From: an uncultured Eubacteriales bacterium
GTDB lineage: Bacteria > Bacillota > Clostridia > Christensenellales > Aristaeellaceae
Reading direction: 5' to 3'
DNA length: 5,778 nt
Assembly: GCA_902796115.1 (NCBI GenBank)
Contig: CADBNX010000077.1
Span: forward strand, 1-5,778
Shown here: piece after piece, positions 1 to 5,573 of the stretch
How the letters are laid out: the number at the start of each line of letters is the position of its first letter
How positions within the stretch are numbered: the first letter of the stretch is position 1
Notes under the pieces: model-generated
What the model saw: only the letters and a program-made list of their open reading frames with translations
Told to the model about the DNA's origin: nothing
The model's database searches: none
Program-made: the position numbers and the translations under genes

Positions 1-827
1 AGCGCGTCGCGCAGCGCGTCCCCGACAAAATTGATGCATACCACCAGCAGCGCGATGACGATGCCTGCCGGCAGCCACAGCCACGGTTTCCCGGTGAGCA
101 CGGAAAGGGATTCCGCACCGCCGAGCAGGTTTCCCAGGGAAGGCGTGGGGGGCTGAATGCCCATGCCCAGAAAAGAAAGAGCGGCTTCGTCCAGGACCGA
201 AAGCGCGAAAACGCTGCTCATATAGACCAGGACCGGGGCGAGCGTATTGGGCAGGATTTCGGCAAAGAGCACGGTGCTGCGCGGAAGGCCCGCGGTGATA
301 TCGCTTTTGATGAAACCGGTTTCCCGCAGGGACAGGGTGTTGCCCCGCACAAGGCGGGCGACCCCAGGCCAGTCCACAAACCCGAGGATGAGCACGATGG
401 AGGTCATGCCCGGCTCGAATACGGCGGCGCCTACCAAAACGAGCAGGATATAAGGAAAGGACATCACCATATCCGTGAAGCTCATCACGGCACGGTCTAT
501 GATACCCCCGAAGAAACCGGAAAGCAAGCCCAGAATGACCCCGATCACGGTGGAAAGCAGGGTGGCGAGAAAACCGACGGTCAGGCTGGCGCGCATACCG
601 AACAGGATGCGGCTGAACATATCCCGTCCGATTTTATCCGTGCCGAGCCAGTGCTCCGGAGTGGGCGGCTGGCTGAATTTGCCGGTGGATTTGGTGGGCG
701 GGTAGGGGGTGATGAGCGGTGCGAGGACGGCAAGGAGGGTCAGAAACAAAAGCAGGATCAGGCTGATCACTGCCAGACGGTGCCGGAGAAAGCGCCGGAT
801 CACCGCGTTGGTGCCGTTTTGCCGCAT
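1..827 (-). CDS. dppC: Peptide-family ABC transporter permease DppC/OppC, 3' end cut by window edge
   Basis: This is one of the two inner-membrane channel subunits of the importer and pairs with DppB. It reads open from ATG at 827-825 to base 1 for 275 complete codons, ending ...GDALRDA. Family members end shortly after this motif (usually DALRDALDP), so only a few residues are missing. Visible features are a hydrophobic N-terminal segment at residues 17-39 (OppC_N type), LGTDKIGRDMFSR at 61-73, further membrane spans near 84-108, 120-137, 142-158, 195-215 and 250-270, and EAALSFLGMGIQPPTPSLG at 214-232. All of these are hallmarks of DppC. The coupling loop at 171-193 keeps ILPN and the central Gly180 but lacks the usual EAA-R-LGAS pattern. 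The start is fixed by AAAGGAGGG eight bases upstream. It begins 18 nt after dppB. Family is certain; the substrate is not shown. Confidence 0.95.
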   Translation of the reverse strand, partial: MRQNGTNAVIRRFLRHRLAVISLILLLFLTLLAVLAPLITPYPPTKSTGKFSQPPTPEHWLGTDKIGRDMFSRILFGMRASLTVGFLATLLSTVIGVILGLLSGFFGGIIDRAVMSFTDMVMSFPYILLVLVGAAVFEPGMTSIVLILGFVDWPGVARLVRGNTLSLRETGFIKSDITAGLPRSTVLFAEILPNTLAPVLVYMSSVFALSVLDEAALSFLGMGIQPPTPSLGNLLGGAESLSVLTGKPWLWLPAGIVIALLVVCINFVGDALRDA

Positions 828-835
828 GGCGTTTT

Positions 836-844
836 CCCTCCTTT
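836..844 (-). promoter_or_regulatory. Ribosome binding site of dppC
   Basis: On the minus strand AAAGGAGGG lies 8 nt before the ATG at 827-825, inside the 18-nt gap after the dppB stop. It is close to the full anti-Shine-Dalgarno complement and settles the dppC start. Confidence 0.85.
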
Positions 845-845
845 T

Positions 846-1790
846 TCAGGATAAGCGGATGGTCGGGTCGGCCAGCGCGTAGAGGATATCCGTGAGCAGA
901 TTGGCCGCCTGCACCACGACGGCGGAGAGCAGGCATACTCCCATGATGACCGGATAATTGCGGGAAGTGACCGCGCTCATCGTCATCAGGCCGAGCCCTG
1001 GCCAGGAAAAAACCTGCTCCACGATGATGGAACCGCCGAAGAGCACCGGCACTTCCATGCCGATGACCGTGATAATGGGAAGCAGCGCGTTGCGCACCGC
1101 GTGGCGGCGGAGGACCAGCCTGCGGCCGATCCCCTTTGATTTGGCCGTGCGCAGGTAATCCGCCTGCATGATTTCCAGCACGGAGGAGCGGATGTAGCGG
1201 ATGTTGGTGCCGGCGACGCCGACGCCGAGCACGAGCGCGGGCATGACAAGGTGGCGCAGCACGTCTGCTGCGCTGCCGTCTCCCGGGGTCATCATCCCGC
1301 CGGAAGGCAGCCAGCCGAGCTGCACGGTGAAGAGCCAGATCAGGATCAGCGCGAAAAAGAAACCCGGAATGCTGCACAGCACGAAAGAGAGCGTGACGAG
1401 CGCGTAATCCCGTTTCTGATAGCGGTGCACGGCGCTGGTGATCCCGGCGGGCACCGCGAACGCGAACCCCAGCACAAGACCGGAGGTCATCAGCAGCAGC
1501 GTGGGCCCGATGTGATCGGCGATCAGCTCCCTCACGGGCTGGTAGCTTTGCCAGGAATACCCGAGATTGCCGTGAAGCACCTCCCGCAGCCAGGCGAGAT
1601 ACTGCGCGAAAAAGCCCTGCGTCAGCCCCCAGCGTTCGGCACGGAGCGCTTTGGCGGCCTCGTTGATGCGCGGACCGGTCAGCATATCCAGCGGGCTTCC
1701 GGCCAGGGACATCAGCGCGTAATCGATCAGCGTGATGCCAAGCAATATCGGGACAGCCAGCAGGATTTTTTTCAGAATATACTTGAGCAT
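846..1790 (-). CDS. dppB: Peptide-family ABC transporter permease DppB/OppB
   Basis: This is the second channel subunit of the importer, an integral membrane protein of 314 residues, which is the normal length for DppB. The N-terminus MLKYILKKILLAVPILLGI is the typical first membrane span. Further spans lie near 96-119, 133-156, 180-197, 236-258 and 280-303. The motif LGNLGYSW-like HGNLGYSW (73-80) and the C-terminal run FSWPGLGLM (261-269), ending in ALADPTIR, match the family. The EAA coupling loop at 209-239 (QADYLRTAKSKG with Gly220, then RNALLPII) is canonical and should dock on one of the ATPases. Its ATG lies one base after the dppF stop (TGA-T-ATG). AAAGGA, inside the last dppF codons, serves as its ribosome binding site 5 nt away, so translation is probably coupled. 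Family is certain; the ligand is unknown. Confidence 0.96.
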   Translation of the reverse strand: MLKYILKKILLAVPILLGITLIDYALMSLAGSPLDMLTGPRINEAAKALRAERWGLTQGFFAQYLAWLREVLHGNLGYSWQSYQPVRELIADHIGPTLLLMTSGLVLGFAFAVPAGITSAVHRYQKRDYALVTLSFVLCSIPGFFFALILIWLFTVQLGWLPSGGMMTPGDGSAADVLRHLVMPALVLGVGVAGTNIRYIRSSVLEIMQADYLRTAKSKGIGRRLVLRRHAVRNALLPIITVIGMEVPVLFGGSIIVEQVFSWPGLGLMTMSAVTSRNYPVIMGVCLLSAVVVQAANLLTDILYALADPTIRLS

Positions 1791-1791
1791 A

Positions 1792-2757
1792 TCATTCCTT
1801 TGCTTTCAGACACTGCGCCAGATGGGCGGGATCGTCGGGGGAAGAAAGCAGGGTGCGGGCAAAACGGAGGCATTCGCCGGTGCGGTACGCGCAGCGCTCG
1901 TACAGGGCGCAGGCACCTTCCGGCGGAAGCAGGCTTACCTCGCCGCGCAGCTCCGTTTTTCTCCGGATGGGTCCGTGAATGCTGGGGGCGGCTTCCGCGA
2001 GCGCCCGGGTGTAAGGATGCAGAGGCCGGAGCAGTACCTCGTCCGCATCCCCTTCCTCCACGATCTGTCCCAGATACATGACGCCGATCCGGTCGCTGAT
2101 ATAGCGCATCGCGCCCAGCCCATGCCCGATCAGGACACAGGTGAGGCCGAGCTGCCGCTGCAGGCCGCGCAGCAGGTTGAGGATCTGCGCCTGAACGGAT
2201 ACGTCCAGCGCCGATACGGGTTCGTCCAGCACCATCAGCTCCGGACGCGTGGCCAGGGCGCGCGCGATGCATACGCGCTGGCGTTGGCCGCCGGAGAGCT
2301 CATGCGGGTAACGGTCCCGCATGGAGGCCGGAAGCCCCACCATGTCCAGCAGCTCCGAGACGCGTGAGGCCGTGTTTTCCTCCGGATGATGGCAGCGGAG
2401 CGGGGCGGAGAGGATGCCGGATACACTGCGCCTGGGATTGAGGGAGGCGCCGCTGTCCTGGAACACCATCTGAAATCTTCCGCGGAGCCTTCTGCGCTGA
2501 CGCTCCGGCAGATGGTCGATACGCTGCCCGGCAAGGAAGACGCGGCCCTCGTCCGGCTCTTCAAGCCCCATGATGAGGCGCGCCAGGGTGGATTTGCCGC
2601 AGCCGCTCTCCCCGACGATGCCGAAGATCTCTCCGCGCGCTACGGAAAAGCTGACGGAATCGACCGCGGTCACGAAAGCGGGACGCAGGGCCGCGGAAGC
2701 GCGTTCGCGGTAGCGTTTGGAAACGGCGCGTACCTCAAGCAGGGGAGTTTCCGTCAT
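1792..2757 (-). CDS. dppF: Peptide-family ABC transporter ATP-binding protein DppF/OppF
   Basis: This is one of the two cytoplasmic ATPases, 321 residues, and should work as a heterodimer with DppD. Visible motifs are an A-loop aromatic at Tyr16, Walker A GESGCGKS (49-56), Q-loop Gln100, signature LSGGQRQR (154-161), Walker B LMVLDEP (174-180), D-loop SALD (182-185) and H-loop His212. The residue after His212 is Gly rather than the usual Asp (IGHGLG instead of the family's ISHDLS). The C-terminal oligo_HPY-type tail carries four cysteines at 283, 289, 296 and 316, spaced like the iron-sulfur-type cluster of this family. The reading frame is open upstream to an ATG at 2853. I start at 2757-2755 because AAAGGAGG lies 10 nt upstream, the ATG overlaps the dppD stop as ATGA, and MTETPLLEVRAVSK is a normal family N-terminus. 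Confidence 0.95.
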   Translation of the reverse strand: MTETPLLEVRAVSKRYRERASAALRPAFVTAVDSVSFSVARGEIFGIVGESGCGKSTLARLIMGLEEPDEGRVFLAGQRIDHLPERQRRRLRGRFQMVFQDSGASLNPRRSVSGILSAPLRCHHPEENTASRVSELLDMVGLPASMRDRYPHELSGGQRQRVCIARALATRPELMVLDEPVSALDVSVQAQILNLLRGLQRQLGLTCVLIGHGLGAMRYISDRIGVMYLGQIVEEGDADEVLLRPLHPYTRALAEAAPSIHGPIRRKTELRGEVSLLPPEGACALYERCAYRTGECLRFARTLLSSPDDPAHLAQCLKAKE

Positions 2758-3749
2758 CCTTCCGCCGCCTCCTTTCCGAACGGCACGGGAAACAGGCAGC
2801 GCACGCAGTGCCCCTCCGCGGCCGCGGCCATCGGCACCGCTGCCGTTTCGCATGCGCTCCTGCGGTATGGACAGCGCGGCGCGAAGCGGCAGCCGGGTAT
2901 CCGGCTCCAGTCCTGGGGCACGGTGCCGGGAATGGCGTACAGGGTACGTTTCCCGTCATCCCTCAGATCCGGCACGGAGCGGAGCAGCGCCTGCGTGTAG
3001 GGATGCGCGGGGGCGGACAGGAGAACGTCCTTCGGCGCGTCCTCCACGCACTGCCCGGCGTACATGACCGTGACGCGGTCCGCGATTTCCGCCACCACGC
3101 CGAAGTCATGCGTGATGAAGAGGATGGCCATGCCGCTCTCCTCGCGCAGGCGGGTCAGCAGCTGGAGGATCTGCAGCTGAACGGTCACGTCCAGCGCCGT
3201 GGTCGGCTCGTCCGCGATCAGCAGTTCCGGCGAGCAGGAGAGAGCCATGGCGATCATCACCCGTTGGCGCTGGCCGCCGGAGAGCATGTGCGGAAAGCGT
3301 TTCATGGTGTTTTCCGGGTTGGGGATGCCGCATTTTCGCATCAGTTCCACCGCCCGTTCGGAAGCCTCGCGGGCAGTGAGACCCAGATGGCGCCGCATGC
3401 CTTCCGTCATCTGCCTGCCGACGGTGAGCACCGGGTTCAGACTGCCCATGATATCCTGAAAGATCATGGCGATGCTTTTTCCGCGGACGGCATCGAGTTC
3501 TTCCTCACTGAGCCGTGTCAGATCCCGCCCGTGAAACAGGATCCTGCCTCCGAGCAGGCGTGCCTGCGGGGGAAGAAGCCCGGGGATGGAAAGGCCGGTC
3601 ACGCTCTTGCCGCAGCCGCTTTCGCCCACCAGACAGCGGATCTCCCCTTTCCGCACCTGAAAACACACGCGGGAGAGCGTCTCCCGCGTGGTTTTTCCCT
3701 GTCGGAATCCCAGGGAAAGGGAATCGATTTCAAGCAGGGGATCGGACAA
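2754..3749 (-). CDS. dppD: Peptide-family ABC transporter ATP-binding protein DppD/OppD
   Basis: This is the other ATPase of the importer, 331 residues from the chosen start, typical of DppD. Motifs in that numbering are Walker A GESGCGKS (42-49), Q-loop Gln98, signature LSGGQRQR (156-163), Walker B LLIADEP (176-182), D-loop ALD (185-187) and H-loop His214 in ITHDFG, all intact. The C-terminal oligo_HPY region has cysteines at 287, 293, 300, 315 and 318. The C-x5-C-x6-C core plus the VRC cysteine matches the [4Fe-4S] site reported for DppD homologues. The start is ambiguous. An in-frame ATG at 3779 overlaps the upstream gene by 16 nt and has no visible ribosome site. A TTG at 3749-3747 has GGGAGG 5 nt upstream and gives the family-like N-terminus (M)SDPLLEIDSL, so I prefer it. 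A GTG at 3767 is also possible. The stop overlaps the dppF start as ATGA. Confidence 0.94.
   Translation of the reverse strand: MSDPLLEIDSLSLGFRQGKTTRETLSRVCFQVRKGEIRCLVGESGCGKSVTGLSIPGLLPPQARLLGGRILFHGRDLTRLSEEELDAVRGKSIAMIFQDIMGSLNPVLTVGRQMTEGMRRHLGLTAREASERAVELMRKCGIPNPENTMKRFPHMLSGGQRQRVMIAMALSCSPELLIADEPTTALDVTVQLQILQLLTRLREESGMAILFITHDFGVVAEIADRVTVMYAGQCVEDAPKDVLLSAPAHPYTQALLRSVPDLRDDGKRTLYAIPGTVPQDWSRIPGCRFAPRCPYRRSACETAAVPMAAAAEGHCVRCLFPVPFGKEAAEG
2768..2775 (-). promoter_or_regulatory. Ribosome binding site that sets the dppF start
   Basis: AAAGGAGG on the minus strand lies 10 nt before the ATG at 2757-2755 and inside the last codons of dppD. It favours this start over the in-frame ATG at 2853, which would add 32 residues rich in Gly and Arg with no family resemblance. 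Confidence 0.8.
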
Positions 3750-3754
3750 AGCGG

Positions 3755-3760
3755 CCTCCC
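3755..3760 (-). promoter_or_regulatory. Ribosome binding site suggesting a TTG start for dppD
   Basis: GGGAGG on the minus strand lies 5 nt before TTG 3749-3747, just after the stop of the binding-protein gene (3766-3764). The competing ATG at 3779 is preceded by CAACGTGCACGA, which has no Shine-Dalgarno match. The spacing is a little short but workable. Confidence 0.55.
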
Positions 3761-3763
3761 GGG

Positions 3764-5338
3764 TCACCGGATATCCCATTCGTGCACGTTGATGAACGTG
3801 CCGAACACGTTCGGTTCCGCGTTCACAAGGCGGCTGCTGACCGCGCCGAGCGAAGCCTTGACCCAGCCGGAGATCATGGCCGGATCCTGCTGCATGGCGG
3901 TATCCACGACGCGGTACTGCTCCGCGATTTCCCCGACCGTTTCCAACTCCTGGGTGGCTTCCAGCGCCGCCGCGATCTCATCGGTCAGATATCCCGTCCA
4001 GCTGCCTTCGCCGCCGAGCAGCCACACCACGTCCGTGTACGGATCGACCGGCGCGTAGGTGTATTCGACACTCATGATATCGAATTCGAGGTTTTCGGCC
4101 GCCGTCATGAGGTTTGCAAAGGTGACGGGACGGGTGTGGATGGTGAGGCCCAGGTCCGCAAAGCTCTGGGCAAAATACTCGACTGCCTGGTTCCATTCCG
4201 TTTCGTTGCCGTTCATGTACCAGGTCAGCTCCGTATCTGCACCGTCAGCCTTCGCCTCTGCGATGAGGGAAGCGGCTTTTTCGGGATCGTATGCCGTGAC
4301 GCCGATATCCGTGTAGTAGGGGGAGGCGGAGACCAGGAAACCGTCCACCAGCTCACCGTTTCCCTCGAGCAGGTTTTCGAATACCAGCTGCCGGTCCATG
4401 CCCAGAAGCAGCGCCTGACGGATGCGCGGGTCGGTGACGTTCGCGGTGTTGATGAAAACGGATTCGTTGGTGACGGGCGTACCGTTCACGGCGCGCACGT
4501 TCTCCAGCGCGCGGACCGCGCCGTAGTCCTCCACCGGGATGGAGCCCATGGTCTGCTGAACCAGGTCGATTTCGCCGGATTTCAGACCGGAGAGGATCTG
4601 GCTGGAGAGCACGACGTTGAAATTCAGGTATTTGATCCTGGCTTCGCCTTCGAAATAATCCGGGTTCGCCTCGAAATGCACATAATGCTCCAGATCGAAA
4701 TCACGGACGAAATAGGGACCGGAAATGACGTCCGGATGGTTGAACCAGTCCAGCGTGAGCAGGTCGCCGCGCGGCACATCTTCCAGCACATGTTTCGGCA
4801 CGGTCAGCAGATAGCAGCCGAAATTGTATTCGAAGGTGTAGAGCGCCATCGGCCATTTGACGGTGACGGCCAGCGTTTTCTCATCCACGATTTCGACACC
4901 GTCGATATGATCCGCGCCGGGCTCGACGAAACCGTCGTCATCGGTGCCCTCCACGGAGTACATGGCGAGCGCCGTGTTCGCGGAATCGGGATCCGCCGCG
5001 ATCAGGAAGGAAAACGCGACATCCTCCGCGGTAACGGGCAGTCCGTCCGACCATACGGCATCCTCGCGAATCCTGATGGTGAAGTGCAGATGATCGTCGG
5101 TTGTGATTTCCTGCGCCAGACGCGGCACGAAATTCAGCTCGCTGTCCAGATCCACCAGGGGCAGGAAAATCAGCGAGATCGCGTATTTGCTGCTCTCCGC
5201 GTTCGCCAGCGTGAGCGGGTTGAGGCTCGGGATCGAATTGGTCAGGGCGATATTGGCGGATTTTTCTTCCGCGAGGGCCATGGAAGAAGCACTCAGCGCC
5301 AGCAGCGCCGCCAGCAGCAGGGACAGAAGCTTTTTCAT
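3764..5338 (-). CDS. dppA: Extracytoplasmic substrate-binding protein, SBP_bac_5 (dipeptide/oligopeptide) family
   Basis: This exported receptor captures the ligand and delivers it to DppB/DppC. It has 524 residues, normal for this family. Residues 1-23 form a Sec signal (MKK, a Leu/Ala-rich core, then ALA before EE), with likely cleavage after Ala23. No lipobox cysteine is present; the only cysteine seen is Cys175. The family pattern is clear: AVWSDGLPVTAEDVAFSF (94-111), SGPYFVRDF (206-214), NPDYFEG (225-231), DPRIRQALLLGMDR (303-316), YDPEKAASLIAEA (350-362), and a C-terminal VHEWDI. The ATG at 5338-5336 has AAGGAGTGA upstream with AGGAG 9 nt away, and a strong promoter lies further up, making this the first gene of the operon. 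The mature protein is acidic. The symbol marks family position only: oligopeptides, other small ligands or a metal chelate are possible. Confidence 0.95.
   Translation of the reverse strand: MKKLLSLLLAALLALSASSMALAEEKSANIALTNSIPSLNPLTLANAESSKYAISLIFLPLVDLDSELNFVPRLAQEITTDDHLHFTIRIREDAVWSDGLPVTAEDVAFSFLIAADPDSANTALAMYSVEGTDDDGFVEPGADHIDGVEIVDEKTLAVTVKWPMALYTFEYNFGCYLLTVPKHVLEDVPRGDLLTLDWFNHPDVISGPYFVRDFDLEHYVHFEANPDYFEGEARIKYLNFNVVLSSQILSGLKSGEIDLVQQTMGSIPVEDYGAVRALENVRAVNGTPVTNESVFINTANVTDPRIRQALLLGMDRQLVFENLLEGNGELVDGFLVSASPYYTDIGVTAYDPEKAASLIAEAKADGADTELTWYMNGNETEWNQAVEYFAQSFADLGLTIHTRPVTFANLMTAAENLEFDIMSVEYTYAPVDPYTDVVWLLGGEGSWTGYLTDEIAAALEATQELETVGEIAEQYRVVDTAMQQDPAMISGWVKASLGAVSSRLVNAEPNVFGTFINVHEWDIR
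3784..3814 (-). repeat. Adjacent, mutually exclusive hairpins at the 3' end of the binding-protein gene
   Basis: Three short segments can pair in two ways. The 3784-3790 arm pairs with 3795-3801 (7 bp, 4-nt loop). The 3794-3800 arm can instead pair with 3806-3812 (7 bp, 5-nt loop). A third option is the small hairpin CCGAAC/GTTCGG at 3801-3814. All lie in the last codons of the binding-protein gene, 35-65 nt before the dppD start. The pairing is seen directly; any role in mRNA stability or in dppD expression is inference. The repeated codons AAC GTG (Asn-Val) create part of the symmetry by themselves. Confidence 0.45.
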
Positions 5339-5446
5339 AACGGGTCACTCCTTCGTGAAAATCAGACGGACAGACACTCACATGGATCCGGGTTTCAGGG
5401 GCCCGGCGGCCGATCGGGGAAAACCGTCGCCCAGCCTTCCGGAAAC
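5339..5446 (-). other. 5' leader of the operon mRNA
   Basis: The stretch between the predicted transcription start (about 5446) and the ATG at 5338 is roughly 108 nt. It contains the ribosome site AAGGAGTGA (5353-5345), a small possible hairpin with CCGGG/CCCGG arms (5388-5392 and 5402-5406), and the 8-bp palindrome CCGATCGG (5410-5417). I recognise no known riboswitch or T-box in it, and there is no T-tract terminator before the gene. Confidence 0.5.
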
Positions 5447-5468
5447 GGCTTGATTATATCCTGAAACC
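5391..5468. repeat. 9-bp inverted repeat bracketing the promoter -10 and transcription start
   Basis: GGTTTCAGG at 5391-5399 is matched by its exact reverse complement CCTGAAACC at 5460-5468. The first arm lies in the mRNA leader; the second lies in the spacer between the -35 and -10 boxes. Centres are about 69 bp apart. Only one arm is transcribed, so pairing in RNA is not possible; paired protein sites on DNA are the natural reading if this is functional. Confidence 0.4.
5433..5450. promoter_or_regulatory. Imperfect dyad over the predicted transcription start (possible operator)
   Basis: AGCCTTCC at 5433-5440 faces GGAA-ac-GGCT at 5441-5450, a symmetric arrangement broken only by a 2-base insertion. 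It covers the predicted start of transcription near 5446, a usual place for a repressor. No regulator is encoded in the window, so function is unproven. Confidence 0.3.
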
Positions 5469-5482
5469 GCGCGCTGCGTCAA
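5453..5482 (-). promoter_or_regulatory. SigA/sigma-70 promoter of the dpp operon
   Basis: On the minus strand TTGACG (5482-5477) is followed after 18 bp by a perfect TATAAT (5458-5453). Transcription should start near 5446, about 108 nt before the binding-protein ATG. The near-consensus boxes predict strong basal activity, so control would more likely come from a repressor or from metabolite signalling than from an obligatory activator. It is the only good promoter I find for the five genes. Confidence 0.85.
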
Positions 5483-5514
5483 TGCAATTCTCCCGCCGCG
5501 GGGGAGGGAATATT

Positions 5515-5529
5515 GTACATTTCCTGTAC
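5515..5529. promoter_or_regulatory. Small dyad GTACA-N5-TGTAC upstream of the promoter
   Basis: GTACA (5515-5519) and TGTAC (5525-5529) form a perfect 5-bp dyad with a 5-bp spacer. It lies about 33-47 bp upstream of the -35 box, where an activator could bind. The arms are short and chance occurrence is quite possible. Confidence 0.25.
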
Positions 5530-5547
5530 GGACGGCAAAACGGGCGG

Positions 5548-5573
5548 AAAAAGGGGCTGTTTCACAGCCCCTT
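5548..5573 (-). terminator. Rho-independent terminator for a minus-strand transcript entering from the right
   Basis: Read leftward, a perfect 10-bp stem AAGGGGCTGT / ACAGCCCCTT (5573-5564 and 5560-5551) closes a 3-base GAA loop. It runs directly into a T-tract (CCCCTTTTTCC, T's at 5552-5548). There is no T-tract on the plus side. It therefore ends a transcript that starts beyond base 5778 and insulates the dpp promoter from it. Confidence 0.8.

Noticed and set aside
634..1377. 247-residue minus-strand frame overlapping dppB and dppC
   Set aside because: It overlaps two real membrane-protein genes in another frame, and its Arg/His/Ala-rich translation lacks any membrane or domain pattern.
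2758..2853. 32-residue N-terminal extension of DppF
   Set aside because: The extra residues are Gly/Arg-rich without family similarity and overlap the end of dppD. The ribosome site 10 nt before 2757 supports the shorter protein.
2808..4058. 416-residue plus-strand open frame
   Set aside because: It lies antisense to dppD and the end of the binding-protein gene, with no recognisable domain and no ribosome site. It is a shadow frame.
5378..5383. ATG-TGA start-stop unit in the operon leader
   Set aside because: It has no ribosome site and can arise by chance; nothing suggests it is used.
3515..5464. 649-residue plus-strand open frame
   Set aside because: It is antisense to the binding-protein gene and dppD, which have unmistakable family motifs. 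Long antisense frames are common in GC-rich genes, and the translation (many His, Arg, Gly, Gln, low complexity) looks like a shadow.
5499..5507. GC-rich mini-palindrome just upstream of the promoter as a terminator
   Set aside because: The CTCCC/GGGAG arms around 5489-5507 give only a 5-bp stem with a 7-base loop and no T-tract on either strand.
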